NCBI GenBank assembly: GCA_002753155.1
Contig: PDZW01000005.1
Location: 60,036 to 124,035 of the forward strand
DNA length: 64,000 nt
Source: Alphaproteobacteria bacterium WMHbin7
GTDB lineage: Bacteria; Pseudomonadota; Alphaproteobacteria; Rhodospirillales; WMHbin7
Direction of reading: 5' to 3'
The notes under the pieces: model-generated
Database searches by the model: none
The model's input: the letters and a program-made list of their open reading frames with translations, nothing else
Told to the model about the DNA's origin: nothing
Part shown: positions 1 through 12,800 of the stretch, in pieces
How positions within the stretch are numbered: position 1 is the first letter of the stretch
How the letters are laid out: the number at the start of each line of letters is the position of its first letter
Made by a program: the position numbers and the translations under genes

Positions 1-2
1 CC

Positions 3-2228
3 GCCCCTGCCATGTTCGAAGACACGGCGTTCTACGTCGCCCTGTTGCTGACCGCCTTCGCCATTCTGTTCGGCACCCGCCATATCGACGCATCGGAGCG
101 CCACGAGGGCATGGTTGCCGCCATCGCCTTCGAAAGCCTGATCAAGCTGATCGCCTTCATGGCCGTCGGCCTGTTCGTCGTCTTCGGCCTGTTCTCCAGC
201 CCCGCCGAACTGTTCGAACTGGCCGCCAGCGACGCATCGCTGGCCAAGCTGTTCACCCTGCCCGATGCCAAGTCGGCTGGCGATTTCGTGGCGCTGACCT
301 TTCTTTCCGGCCTTGTTATCATTTGCCTGCCCCGCCAGTTCCAGGTGGCGGTGGTCGAAAATGTTTCAGAAGACCATATTCGCCACGCCGCCTGGATGTT
401 TCCGCTTTACCTGTTCCTGATCAATCTCTTCGTGCTGCCCATTGCACTGGCCGGGCGCATGGCCTTCGGCACCGACGTCAATCCCGACCTCTATGTTCTG
501 TCCCTGCCCCTGGGGGCTGGGCAGACCGCCCTGGCGCTTTTCGCCTTCATCGGCGGATTGTCGGCGGCCACCGGCATGATCATCGTTGAAACGGTGGCCT
601 TGGCCACCATGGTCTGCAACGATCTGGTCATGCCCGCCCTCTTGCGCCTCGCCCCCTCGCATCTGAAGGCCAGAGCCGATCTTTCCGTGTTGCTGCTGCG
701 CATTCGCCGTTGGGCCATCGTCGGTGTGGTGGGGCTGGGCTATCTTTACGCCCATTTCATCGGCCAATCCTATGCCTTGGTGACCATAGGCCTGGTCAGC
801 TTTGCCGCCGCCGCCCAATTCGCCCCGGCCCTGCTGGGCGGCATTCTGTGGAAGGGCGGAACAAGCTCGGGCGCCCTGGCCGGTCTTTCTGCGGGGGCCG
901 TGATCTGGTTCTATACGCTGCTTTTGCCTTCCTTCGCCCGCTCGGGCTGGATCGCTGGCGCCTTCATCGATTTAGGCCCCTTTGGCTTCGAACTTTTAAA
1001 GCCTTATGCGCTGTTCGGCCTTTCGGGCCTTGATCCCATCACGCATTCGCTGATCTGGAGCATGATGGCCAATCTTGGCCTTTACATCGCCGTGTCGCTT
1101 TTATCCAGCCAGGGCGCCATCGAGCGCATTCAAGCCACCTTGTTCGTCGATGCCTTAAAGCCAGCCGGCGAAACCGGAGGTGCTCGTTTCTGGCGCGGCA
1201 CCGCCCAGGTGGCCGACCTGTTGGCCCTGGCCGCTCGCTTCGTCGGCACCGAGAATGCCGAACGCGCCTTTGCCCAACATGCCAGTTCGCGCGGGCTTGA
1301 ACTGGGCGAGGTCGAGGTGGCGGATGCCGATTTCGTGGCCTTTGCCGAGCGACTGCTTTCCGGCGCCATCGGCGGCGCCTCGGCCCGCGTCATGGTCGCC
1401 AGCGTAGCCAAGGGCGAGATCATGGGCCTGGCCGAGGTGATGGAGATTTTGGACGAAGCTTCGCAGGTGATCGCCTACAGCCAGAAGCTTGAGGCCACCT
1501 CGGCGGAGTTGAAAGCCGCCAACGAGCGGCTTAAGGAATTGGACAGCCTGAAGGATGATTTCGTTTCAACGGTCACCCACGAATTGCGCACCCCGCTCAC
1601 CTCGATCCGCTCGTTTTCGGAAATTCTGCGCGACAATCCCGAGCTTGATCCGGCCCAGCGCCAGGAATTCCTGCGCATCGTGGTCGAGGAAAGCGAGCGC
1701 CTGACCCGCCTGATCAATCAGGTGCTGGATCTGGCCAAGATCGAGGCGGGTTCCCTGGGCTGGGATATCCACCCCTTGATAGCCCAGGAAGCCCTTGAAT
1801 CAGCCCTGGCCGCGACCAGACGCTTAGCCCAGGACCGAGGCGTGATCATCGAGGAGAACCTGCCCGCCAGCCCCCTGATGGTGATGGCGGATCGTGATCG
1901 GCTGATTCAGGTGCTGATCAATCTGCTTTCGAATGCCGTGAAGTTCGCGCCGGAAAACAGTGGGCGCATTCGGGCGCAAGTGGCGGCCAGCGACGGCGGC
2001 ATTCGCTTTACCATCGCCGACAATGGGCCCGGCGTGCCCGCAGCCCATCACGAAACCATCTTCGACAAATTCCGCCAGGTGGGCGACACCCTGACCGCCA
2101 AGCCCTCGGGCACCGGGCTTGGCTTGGCTATTTCTCGGGGCATCGTCGAGCATCTTGAGGGGCGCATCTGGATCGACAGCCAACCAGGCCAGGGGGCTAC
2201 CTTCCATGTGCAATTGCCGGGGGCTTAG
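3..2228 (+). CDS. Sodium:solute symporter-type sensor histidine kinase, 5' end outside window
   Basis: The frame is open to the left edge, so the start lies outside the window and only the C-terminal 741 or so codons are seen. The first part (to about residue 390) is a run of hydrophobic helices like the PutP/SSF symporter fold. It is followed by a linker, a short coiled coil and a complete kinase core. The H-box FVSTVTHELRTPL, N-box LINLLSNAVKF, G1 box DNGPGVP and G2 box GTGLGLAISRG are all present. Such proteins couple a transporter-like membrane domain to two-component signalling. The substrate and the partner response regulator cannot be told from here. Toxin-antitoxin genes follow after a short gap. 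Confidence 0.88.
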   Translation, partial: APAMFEDTAFYVALLLTAFAILFGTRHIDASERHEGMVAAIAFESLIKLIAFMAVGLFVVFGLFSSPAELFELAASDASLAKLFTLPDAKSAGDFVALTFLSGLVIICLPRQFQVAVVENVSEDHIRHAAWMFPLYLFLINLFVLPIALAGRMAFGTDVNPDLYVLSLPLGAGQTALALFAFIGGLSAATGMIIVETVALATMVCNDLVMPALLRLAPSHLKARADLSVLLLRIRRWAIVGVVGLGYLYAHFIGQSYALVTIGLVSFAAAAQFAPALLGGILWKGGTSSGALAGLSAGAVIWFYTLLLPSFARSGWIAGAFIDLGPFGFELLKPYALFGLSGLDPITHSLIWSMMANLGLYIAVSLLSSQGAIERIQATLFVDALKPAGETGGARFWRGTAQVADLLALAARFVGTENAERAFAQHASSRGLELGEVEVADADFVAFAERLLSGAIGGASARVMVASVAKGEIMGLAEVMEILDEASQVIAYSQKLEATSAELKAANERLKELDSLKDDFVSTVTHELRTPLTSIRSFSEILRDNPELDPAQRQEFLRIVVEESERLTRLINQVLDLAKIEAGSLGWDIHPLIAQEALESALAATRRLAQDRGVIIEENLPASPLMVMADRDRLIQVLINLLSNAVKFAPENSGRIRAQVAASDGGIRFTIADNGPGVPAAHHETIFDKFRQVGDTLTAKPSGTGLGLAISRGIVEHLEGRIWIDSQPGQGATFHVQLPGA

Positions 2229-2256
2229 AGCGGTCCCGCCTTGACGAGGGCTGTGC

Positions 2257-2280
2257 ATATGTACATAGTTACGTACATAT
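2257..2280. promoter_or_regulatory. Inverted repeat, probable operator of the toxin-antitoxin pair
   Basis: ATATGTAC (2257-2264) and GTACATAT (2273-2280) form a perfect inverted repeat with an 8-base spacer, 13 bases upstream of the antitoxin start. A strong AAGGAGG ribosome site lies at 2282-2288. YefM-type antitoxins usually repress their own operon through such palindromes. The operator role here is inferred. Confidence 0.6.
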
Positions 2281-2293
2281 CAAGGAGGCCGCC

Positions 2294-2548
2294 ATGAACA
2301 CCTGCACTTTTACCGATCTGCGCGAGCATCTTAGAGAGCATCTGGACGAGGTGCATCACTCGCGCAAGCCCTTGTTGGTGACTCGTCAGAACGCGCCAGC
2401 GGCCGTGCTTCTCGACAAGGAAGAGTTCGACGGCATCATGGAGACCCTGCACCTGCTGCAAAGCCCGGCCAACGCGGCACGCCTGATGCGGTCCATCGCA
2501 AAGGCCGAGGCGGGCAAGACCAAGGGGCGCAAGCCGATATCCGCATGA
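2294..2548 (+). CDS. Phd/YefM-family antitoxin
   Basis: This 84-residue protein has the Phd/YefM pattern: an N-terminal DNA-binding half (TFTDLREHLREHLDEVH, then PLLVTRQNAPAAVLLDKEEFDG) and a charged, probably disordered C-terminal tail that would wrap the toxin. It starts 13 bases after a palindromic operator and has an excellent AAGGAGG site. Its stop overlaps the start of the downstream toxin by four bases, the usual antitoxin-first arrangement. The family neutralises the YoeB mRNA interferase and represses its own promoter. Confidence 0.9.
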   Translation: MNTCTFTDLREHLREHLDEVHHSRKPLLVTRQNAPAAVLLDKEEFDGIMETLHLLQSPANAARLMRSIAKAEAGKTKGRKPISA

Positions 2549-2811
2549 AGCTGCTATGGACAGAGGAGGCTTGGGACGATTATCTCTTCTGGCAGGCCAG
2601 CGACAAAAAAACCTTGGGCCGAATCAATGACCTTCTGAAGGAAATCGCCCGCACACCCTTCACCGGCCTTGGAAAACCTGAGCCCTTGAAGGGCAGCCTG
2701 AAAGGCTGGTGGTCGAGGCGCATCACTGGCGAGCATCGGCTGGTCTATCGCATCGAAGGCACGGGCAGAGCCCAGCAGGCCGTGATCGTGCAGTGCCGGT
2801 ATCACTATTGA
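2545..2811 (+). CDS. Txe/YoeB-family toxin (ribosome-dependent mRNA interferase)
   Basis: The protein has 88 residues, the usual YoeB length. It starts with the family's typical LLWTEEAWDDYLFW and ends in CRYHY, which supplies the catalytic His-Tyr pair. The middle WSRRITGEHRLVYR carries the conserved arginine. YoeB binds the ribosomal A site and cuts mRNA during translation. Its start overlaps the antitoxin stop (ATGA), so the two are translationally coupled. All expected catalytic residues appear intact. Confidence 0.92.
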   Translation: MKLLWTEEAWDDYLFWQASDKKTLGRINDLLKEIARTPFTGLGKPEPLKGSLKGWWSRRITGEHRLVYRIEGTGRAQQAVIVQCRYHY

Positions 2812-2822
2812 GGAAGGCGGAC

Positions 2823-3143
2823 CTACGCCGCCTCGATACGCCTTGTGATCCATTGGCTGATGCTGACGCCTTCAGCGGCAGCTTGCAAAGCGGCCTTTCG
2901 ATGCAGCTCGGGATCGGTGCGCAACAAAATTTTGCCGTTGAAGGGTTTGTCGGGCGCCTTGCCGCGCTCGGAACAAAAGGCCAGATAATCATCGATGCTG
3001 TTCTGGAAAGCGCGCTTCAAGTCGCGGGCGTTGGTGCCCTCGAAATGGATGACGTCCCTCAAGCCCGCCACCGTGCCCGAGAAAATGCCCGCCTCGGCAT
3101 CGAATTCAATCGGCCCGGCCAGATAGCCTTTGTATTCCATCAT
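2823..3143 (-). CDS. HicB-like antitoxin without an adjacent HicA
   Basis: This 106-residue protein has an N-terminal HicB-type fold (MEYKGYLAGPIEFDAEAGIFSGTV, with an internal FEGTNARDLKRAFQ segment) and a C-terminal ribbon-helix-helix-like region (LHRKAALQAAAEGVSISQWI) that would bind DNA. An AGGAG site lies seven bases before the first ATG. A second ATG follows directly and could also be used. No HicA-type dsRBD toxin is found on either side, so this is an orphan antitoxin or a stand-alone regulator. It lies between the YoeB toxin (convergent) and gyrB (same strand, upstream in coordinates' sense). Confidence 0.8.
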   Translation of the reverse strand: MMEYKGYLAGPIEFDAEAGIFSGTVAGLRDVIHFEGTNARDLKRAFQNSIDDYLAFCSERGKAPDKPFNGKILLRTDPELHRKAALQAAAEGVSISQWITRRIEAA

Positions 3144-3179
3144 GGTCTAACTCCTGCCGTATCCAGAAACGACAGCTTC

Positions 3180-6781
<3,602 letters not shown>

Positions 6782-6798
6782 GTCAACTTAAGGACGCC

Positions 6799-7914
6799 TC
6801 ATACGCGCATGGGCATCAGAACATAGATGGCGCTGCCGTCCGCAACCTCGCGGGCCACGGTGGGTGAGGCGGCATCGGCCAGATCAAGCCGCACGGCATC
6901 ACCCTCGATCTGAGCCAGAATGTCCATCAGATAGCGTGAATTGAAACCGATCTCGATGGCCGGGCCGTCATATCCCGCCTCAAGTTCCTCGACGGCGCTG
7001 CCGTTCTCGGGGCTGGAGGCAGAGAGGGTCAGCGTACCCTTGACGGCGGCCAATTTGATGGCGCGCGACTTCTCGGCAGAGATGGCTGAAACGCGATCAA
7101 CCGCGGCGGCAAAGGCCTTGCAGTCGGCTTCGATGGTCTTGTCGTTGCCCTCGGGGATCACGCGCTCATAGTCGGGGAAGGTGCCGTCGATCAGCTTGCT
7201 GGTCAGGACAGCGCCTTCGAACGAGAAGCGGATCTTCGATTCGGACAGGCCAATGCGGATGGGCTTTTCCGTCTCGTCGATCAGCTTGCGCAGCTCGCCC
7301 ACGGTCTTTCTGGGCACGATGACGCCGGGAATGCCCTCGGCTCCCTCGGGCAGGGGCACTTCCACACGGGCCAGACGGTGTCCGTCCGTCGCCACAGCCC
7401 TGAGTACGGGAATGCCGTCGCTTTTGGCGGCATGCAGATAGATGCCGTTCAGATAGTAGCGGGTTTCCTCGGTCGAGATGGCAAAGCGCGTCCGGTCGAT
7501 CAGCGACTTCAATTCCTCGGCCGCCAGAGAGAATTCATGCGGCAATTCGCCGCCGCTCATGACAGGGAAATCGGCCACCGGCAGCGTGGCCAGGGTGAAT
7601 TTCGAGCGCCCCGATTTCAAGGTCAACTGCCCCTCGCCAGTCTCCTCGATCTCAACCTGCGAGCCCTCGGGCAGCTTGCGAACGATTTCGTAAAGCGTAT
7701 GGGCAGGCGCCGTGGTCTCGCCGGACCTTGCCACTTCGGCGGCAACGGAACCTACGATATCCAGATCCATGTCGGTGGCGTTGAGCGAAAGGCCCTTGGC
7801 TGACGCCGTCAATTTCACGTTCGACAGAATGGGGATGGTATTGCGTCTTTCGACGACACTTTGCACATGATTGAGCGAGCGCAAAAGGGCCGCGCGTTCG
7901 ATGGTCAGCTTCAT
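6799..7914 (-). CDS. dnaN: DNA polymerase III beta subunit (sliding clamp)
   Basis: The protein has 371 residues, typical of the clamp. It begins MKLTIERAALLRSLNHVQSV and ends YVLMPMRV, close to the family's usual C-terminus. It dimerises around DNA and holds the polymerase and many repair partners. It sits directly downstream of dnaA and upstream of recF on the minus strand. The start is supported by alignment of the first residues with known DnaN proteins. Confidence 0.97.
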   Translation of the reverse strand: MKLTIERAALLRSLNHVQSVVERRNTIPILSNVKLTASAKGLSLNATDMDLDIVGSVAAEVARSGETTAPAHTLYEIVRKLPEGSQVEIEETGEGQLTLKSGRSKFTLATLPVADFPVMSGGELPHEFSLAAEELKSLIDRTRFAISTEETRYYLNGIYLHAAKSDGIPVLRAVATDGHRLARVEVPLPEGAEGIPGVIVPRKTVGELRKLIDETEKPIRIGLSESKIRFSFEGAVLTSKLIDGTFPDYERVIPEGNDKTIEADCKAFAAAVDRVSAISAEKSRAIKLAAVKGTLTLSASSPENGSAVEELEAGYDGPAIEIGFNSRYLMDILAQIEGDAVRLDLADAASPTVAREVADGSAIYVLMPMRV

Positions 7915-8060
7915 GGCCGGACTTCCACTCCCTGTCCCGAGTCATTCCCCTTGAAAAAGGACAGGCAGTATAGCAATGGCTTGCGGGCAGGCGAAGCGGT
8001 TTCTTGGGCGCCGAGTCGCACCCAATCCCCTGGATAACCCATTGATTCAAAATAAGGCGC

Positions 8061-9533
8061 TTAGCCTTCCAGCATGCGGCGCAAAAGCTCGACATCCTCG
8101 GCGAAGCCAGCATCGCGGCTGGTCAGTTCCTCGACCTTGCGTACGGCATGGATCACCGTCGTATGATCGCGCCCGCCGAACTTGCGCCCGATCTCGGGCA
8201 AAGAGCGGCTGGTCAGTTGCTTGGCAAGATACATGGCGACCTGCCTGGGCCTGGCAACGGCCCTAGCACGCCGTGCCGACGACATGTCGGACAGGCGGAT
8301 ATTGAAATGCTCGGCCACGCGCTTTTGAATGTCCTCGATGGTGATGCGCCGGTCGGAAGCGCGCAGAATGTCATGCAGCACTTCCTGCGTATTTTCCAGC
8401 GTGATCGGACGCCCGACCAACTGGGCATGGGCGGCCACGCGGCGCAAAGCACCTTCAAGCTCGCGGACATTCGATGTGATCTTGTGGGCCAGGAATTCGA
8501 TCACCTTGGGCGGAACTTCGACACCCATATGCTCGGCCTTGGATTGCAAGATTCCCAGGCGCAACTCGAAGCTTGTGGCGTGGATGTCGGCCACCAGACC
8601 GCAGCCCAGGCGGGAACGCAGGCGTTCCTCAAGCCCCTCAAGGTCTGATGGCGACTTGTCGGCGGAAACCACGATCTGGCGCCCCAGATCGACCAGGGCG
8701 TTGAAGGTGTGGAAAAACTCTTCCTGGGTGGAATCCTTGCCGCTGATGAACTGGACATCATCGATCATCAACACATCGACCGAGCGGAACTGCTCCTTAA
8801 AGGACATGATGTCTTGATGGCGAAGGGCGCGCACGAAACGGTACATGAACTTTTCGGCAGAAAGATACAAGACGCTGCGCGACGGATCGCGCTCGCGGAT
8901 TTCCCAGGCGATGGCATGCATCAGATGCGTTTTGCCAAGACCAACGCCGCCATAGAGGAACAGAGGGTTGAAAGCGGGTGTCTTGCTTTCCGCCACGCGC
9001 CTGGCGGCCGCATGGGCGAATTCGTTGGGCTTGCCAACCACGAAATTGTCGAAGGTGTAGCGGGCATCCAGAGGTGCGCCCAAGCTGTCTCGCTCGGCAT
9101 CGCTGGCCAGAACGGGAGCGGGAATCCCTGCCTCGCGAGCGGCCTCGCGCGCCTCGATGTTGCGGCCAACGACAGCGGGAGCGGAATCGGGTATCGGCGG
9201 CACCTTGGCCCTGGGTGCGGCAATCGCCACCTCGACCTTGTGGACGCCAGGCATTTCAGCCCCCCACAGAGCGCGAATACGGTCGGCATAATGGGTCTGC
9301 ACCCAGTCACGCACCATGCGCGATGGCGCATTCAGGCGCAAACGGCCATCACGGACATCCTTGATGCCGACAGGGGCCAGCCAGCTTTTGAACGCGGCTT
9401 CGCCGACTTCGTCGCGCAAACGCGTACGGACCTTTTCCCAGCGCTTTTCGTCACTCAGGCCCCCAAAGCCCGAAACTGCCCGGTCTTTTGTCGAAACGTC
9501 ACTCGACGTCACGCCCTTGGCCGACACATCCAT
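8061..9533 (-). CDS. dnaA: Chromosomal replication initiator protein DnaA
   Basis: The frame is open further upstream, but the ATG at 9533 is preceded by GGAGAAGGGG and gives 490 residues, a usual length. Domain I (KRWEKVRTRLRDEVGEAAFKSWLAP) is followed by a linker. The AAA+ domain has Walker A YGGVGLGKTHLMHAIA and Walker B VLMIDDVQF. Domain IV is the DNA-box binding domain, with the signature GGRDHTTVIHAVRKVEEL. It opens the chromosomal origin. The divergent 400-base stretch upstream is AT-rich and probably holds its promoter. Confidence 0.97.
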   Translation of the reverse strand: MDVSAKGVTSSDVSTKDRAVSGFGGLSDEKRWEKVRTRLRDEVGEAAFKSWLAPVGIKDVRDGRLRLNAPSRMVRDWVQTHYADRIRALWGAEMPGVHKVEVAIAAPRAKVPPIPDSAPAVVGRNIEAREAAREAGIPAPVLASDAERDSLGAPLDARYTFDNFVVGKPNEFAHAAARRVAESKTPAFNPLFLYGGVGLGKTHLMHAIAWEIRERDPSRSVLYLSAEKFMYRFVRALRHQDIMSFKEQFRSVDVLMIDDVQFISGKDSTQEEFFHTFNALVDLGRQIVVSADKSPSDLEGLEERLRSRLGCGLVADIHATSFELRLGILQSKAEHMGVEVPPKVIEFLAHKITSNVRELEGALRRVAAHAQLVGRPITLENTQEVLHDILRASDRRITIEDIQKRVAEHFNIRLSDMSSARRARAVARPRQVAMYLAKQLTSRSLPEIGRKFGGRDHTTVIHAVRKVEELTSRDAGFAEDVELLRRMLEG

Positions 9534-9953
9534 CCCCTTCTCCGCACCCAAAATCTGCGCCCGTTCCGACAAACGAAAAAACATCCGCCTGCCACCAGCG
9601 CGTCCCGCCCCTCTGAGCTTACGGAACGCCAACCTCTCCTGCCCCCCACCCGACAGGCGGGATCAACACCCAAGAGCCCGGGCACTTGCGCGCCTCTTTT
9701 GCACTTTCAAGCAAAGTTAAAGTAAACAACAAATAATTTTTACGTAACGTTAAAACAAAAAAATTTATGCGTCCGGGATGTAAAGTAATTGAGACACATC
9801 GACACAAAGTGACATCTGCATTTACTTGATCACCAAGAGTCTCCGACTCACCGGAGAGGCACGGACTGTACTCGCGACTCGGATTGATGGCAAGAGGTGC
9901 GCGCCATGAAGTGCGAAAAATTTTTCGCCTTGACGTTGATTTATTTGAGAATC
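9534..9953. other. AT-rich intergenic region between dnaA and rpsT
   Basis: This stretch separates dnaA from the rpsT terminator. The part at 9717-9775 is strikingly AT-rich (runs of A and T, TTTTTACGTAACG) compared with its GC-rich surroundings, so the dnaA promoter is probably here. I saw no clear TTATNCACA DnaA boxes, so I do not call an origin of replication. No gene is supported in it. Confidence 0.4.
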
Positions 9954-9983
9954 AAAAAAGGCGCGCCCACCATGTGGGCGCGC
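9954..9983 (-). terminator. Rho-independent terminator of rpsT
   Basis: On the minus strand, GCGCGCCCAC-ATG-GTGGGCGCGC forms a perfect 10-bp stem with a three-base loop, followed by six T residues. It lies 26 bases after the rpsT stop. Confidence 0.92.
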
Positions 9984-10008
9984 TGCAAAAAAGGGCTGCA
10001 AACAGGGA

Positions 10009-10272
10009 TCAGCCGAGAGCTTTGATGCCCTTGGCCAGTCGCGAAATTTTTCGCGACACGGTGTTCTTGTTCAGAACGCCCTTGGTCACGCCGCGCGCCA
10101 TCTCGGGCTGAGCTTCCTTGAAAGCCGCCTGTGCCGCAACCTTATCGCCTGCGGTGATCGCCGTCTCGACCTTCTTGACGAAGGTGCGGATACGGCTCTT
10201 GCGTGCCGTGTTGACATCGGTGCGACGCGCCGTCTGGCGGATGCGCTTCTTTGCCGACTTATGGTTGGCCAT
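10009..10272 (-). CDS. rpsT: 30S ribosomal protein S20
   Basis: This 87-residue basic protein starts [17 protein letters not shown], the hallmark of S20, and is rich in Lys, Arg and Ala. It binds 16S rRNA early in small-subunit assembly. Its place next to dnaA, transcribed in the same direction with its own strong terminator, is common in alphaproteobacteria. The length and both ends match the family. Confidence 0.97.
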   Translation of the reverse strand: MANHKSAKKRIRQTARRTDVNTARKSRIRTFVKKVETAITAGDKVAAQAAFKEAQPEMARGVTKGVLNKNTVSRKISRLAKGIKALG

Positions 10273-10414
10273 GCCTTAAAACCTATCCGGTCATCAATTG
10301 AAGAGCGGGGGTTATAGCCACAGCCAAAAGCCCCGTCAAGCCTGGAGTCGTCCCCGACGCCCCTGAAGCATAATATTATAGAGAAAAGGGCAAAAGGTGG
10401 GGTATGGTTCGCCC

Positions 10415-11161
10415 ATGAACGACCCTGCGCAGACCACACATTTCGGCTTCAAGACCGTGGCCGAGGCCGAAAAGGCCTCGCTGGTGCGGGGCGTCTTCGA
10501 TTCCGTGGCCCCCAGCTACGACTTGATGAACGACCTGATGAGCCTGGGCATTCACCGGCTTTGGAAGAACGCCTTCATCGACGCCGTCAAGCCCAGGCCA
10601 GGAGAGCATCTTCTGGATGTGGCGGGCGGCACGGGCGATATCGCCTTTCGCTTTCTGAAAAGGGGCGGCGAGGCTGTCACCGTTTGCGACATCAATGCCG
10701 AAATGCTGAAGGTGGGGCGCGAGCGCGCCATCGACAAAGGCCATCTGCAGGGTCTCGATTGGGTGGTTGGCGACGCCGAGGCGCTTCCCGTGCCCGATGC
10801 CAGCTATGATGCCTATACCATTGCCTTTGGCCTGCGCAATGTCACCCATATCGAGCGTGCTTTAGCCGAGGCTCGGCGGATATTGAAGCCGGGCGGAAGA
10901 TTCTTCTGCCTCGAATTCAGCCATGTCGTGCTGCCGCTCTTCGATAAGATCTATGATACCTATTCCTTTTCCGTTCTGCCCTGGCTGGGCGAGAAGGTGG
11001 CGGGCGACGCCCAGGCTTATCAGTATCTGGCGGAAAGCATCCGCCGCTTCCCGCCCCAGGAAGAGCTTGCGGGAATGATGGAAGAGGCCGGCTTGGAGCG
11101 GGCGCGGTTTCGGAATCTCTCGGGCGGCATCGCCGCCATTCATTGGGCCTGGCGCTTGTGA
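10415..11161 (+). CDS. ubiE: Ubiquinone/menaquinone C-methyltransferase UbiE
   Basis: This 248-residue SAM-dependent methyltransferase has motif I LLDVAGGTGDIAFR, the UbiE signatures YDLMNDLMSLGIHRLWK and GLRNVTHIERALAEARRIL, and KPGGRFFCLEFS. It adds the C-methyl group of the quinone ring. The frame opens with GTG at 10397, but the ATG at 10415 matches the family N-terminus (MNDPAQTTHFGFKTV) better. The last codons overlap the start of ubiB, so the two quinone genes form an operon. Confidence 0.95.
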   Translation: MNDPAQTTHFGFKTVAEAEKASLVRGVFDSVAPSYDLMNDLMSLGIHRLWKNAFIDAVKPRPGEHLLDVAGGTGDIAFRFLKRGGEAVTVCDINAEMLKVGRERAIDKGHLQGLDWVVGDAEALPVPDASYDAYTIAFGLRNVTHIERALAEARRILKPGGRFFCLEFSHVVLPLFDKIYDTYSFSVLPWLGEKVAGDAQAYQYLAESIRRFPPQEELAGMMEEAGLERARFRNLSGGIAAIHWAWRL

Positions 11162-12693
11162 TTCGCTTCATTCGCAATTTTTCCCGGCTGATTCACATCG
11201 CCCGTGTGCTGGCGCGTCACGATGCCCTGTTCCTGCTCGACCGTTTCGGGCTGGGACGGCAAGTCGCCCTTTTGGTCAGGTTGGCCAGTTGGCGCAAAGT
11301 ACCGGGACGCCCTGGCGAACGTCTGGCCGCCGCCCTGACCGAGTTGGGACCCAGCTTCATCAAGTTCGGCCAGACGCTCTCGACCCGCTCAGACCTGCTG
11401 GGAGAAGAGGTCGCGGCCGATCTGTCGGGTCTTCAAGACAGGCTTGAGCCTTTCCCGGGAGCCGAAGCCCGCGCCACCATCGAACGCGAGCTGGGTCTGC
11501 CGGTAGACGTGCTGTTCGCCAGCTTCGACGATGTCCCGGTGGCTGCCGCCTCGATTGCCCAGGTTCATTTCGCCGTCACGCCAGAGGGCCGAGAGGTGGC
11601 GGTCAAGGTTCTGCGCCCAGGCATTGAGGCCGCTTTCGCCCGCGATCTCGACTTTTTGATGTGGCTGGCCGAAATGGTCGAAGCGACACAACCGTCGCTG
11701 CGCCGCTTAAAGCCCATTGAAACGGTGCGGACCATCGAGGAATCCGTAACGCTGGAGATGGACCTTAGGTTCGAAGCAGCCGCAGCGGCCGAAATGGCCG
11801 AGAATTTCGCAGACGACGAGACCTTTCGCATTCCCGAGGTCGATTGGACCAGAACCGCCAAGCGCACGCTGACGCTAGAGCGCGTTCACGGCATTCCGGT
11901 CGATGAGCGCGAACGCCTGATCGAAGCCGGTTTCGATCCCAAGGCGCTGATCGAAAAGGCCGCCGTGGCCTTCTTCAACCAGGTCTTCCGCGATGGGTTC
12001 TTTCACGCCGACATGCATCCCGGAAACATGTTCGTTGACGACAGCGGCCATTTGATCGCCTTTGATTTCGGCATCACAGGAAGGCTTGATCTCTCAACCC
12101 GGCGCTATCTGGGCGAAATGCTGCTGGGATTCCTGACGGGCGATTACAAGCGCGCCGCCGAGGTCCATTTCGAGGCGGGCTATGTGCCCGATCACAAATC
12201 GGTGGATCAGTTCGCCCAGGCCTGCCGCTCGGTGGCCGAGCCCATCCTGGGCCGCCCCCTCGCCGAGATTTCGCTGGCTCGCCTGCTGGGCCAGCTTTTC
12301 CAGATCACCGAAACCTTCGAAATGGAAGTGCAGCCCCAATTGCTGCTGCTTCAGAAAAGCATGCTGGTCACCGAAGGGGTTGGGCGCACCCTTTGCCCCG
12401 ATATTAATATGTGGATGCTGGCCCAGCCTCTGGTCGAGGATTGGATGGCCGGTCACCTGGGCCCCCTGGCCCGCCTCAAGGACGCCGTGACCAGCACGGC
12501 CAGCGGCATGGCCAGCCTGCCCCACATCATCGCCCAGGGCCAGAAGGTGGCGAACATGATGTCCAGCCAGGGGCTGCGCCTGCATCCGGACACCTTAAGC
12601 GCCCTGAAGCAGCCCCCCAAGCGTCGCCTATGCCAACCCTGCCTAGCCTGGTCGGTGGCCTTGCTCTTCCTGGTTCTGTACCTTCTGAAGTAA
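11158..12693 (+). CDS. ubiB: UbiB-family atypical kinase/ATPase for ubiquinone synthesis
   Basis: The GTG at 11158 overlaps the ubiE stop (GTGA) and gives 511 residues starting VIRFIRNFSRLIHIARVLARH, as in UbiB proteins; a TTG 15 bases upstream is less likely. The atypical kinase motifs are present: FIKFGQTLSTRSD (KxGQ), AAASIAQVHFA (Ala-rich loop), AVKVLRPG, FFHADMHPGNMFV and FDFGITGRLD. A C-terminal hydrophobic segment (WSVALLFLVLYLL) anchors it in the membrane. It supports assembly or extraction of ubiquinone intermediates. Confidence 0.93.
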   Translation: MIRFIRNFSRLIHIARVLARHDALFLLDRFGLGRQVALLVRLASWRKVPGRPGERLAAALTELGPSFIKFGQTLSTRSDLLGEEVAADLSGLQDRLEPFPGAEARATIERELGLPVDVLFASFDDVPVAAASIAQVHFAVTPEGREVAVKVLRPGIEAAFARDLDFLMWLAEMVEATQPSLRRLKPIETVRTIEESVTLEMDLRFEAAAAAEMAENFADDETFRIPEVDWTRTAKRTLTLERVHGIPVDERERLIEAGFDPKALIEKAAVAFFNQVFRDGFFHADMHPGNMFVDDSGHLIAFDFGITGRLDLSTRRYLGEMLLGFLTGDYKRAAEVHFEAGYVPDHKSVDQFAQACRSVAEPILGRPLAEISLARLLGQLFQITETFEMEVQPQLLLLQKSMLVTEGVGRTLCPDINMWMLAQPLVEDWMAGHLGPLARLKDAVTSTASGMASLPHIIAQGQKVANMMSSQGLRLHPDTLSALKQPPKRRLCQPCLAWSVALLFLVLYLLK

Positions 12694-12800
12694 CCAGGCG
12701 ATCAGCCGGACTTGTCGTCACGGATTCTACACAGAGCGCTTGCGTCAAGCGTTCCGTTAATTATATTCTAACAACACGAACCGTTGTGGAATTTTATTAG

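Noticed and set aside
9700..9780. AT-rich stretch upstream of dnaA as chromosomal origin
   Set aside because: No clear DnaA boxes or origin-type repeats were found; AT-richness alone also fits a promoter.
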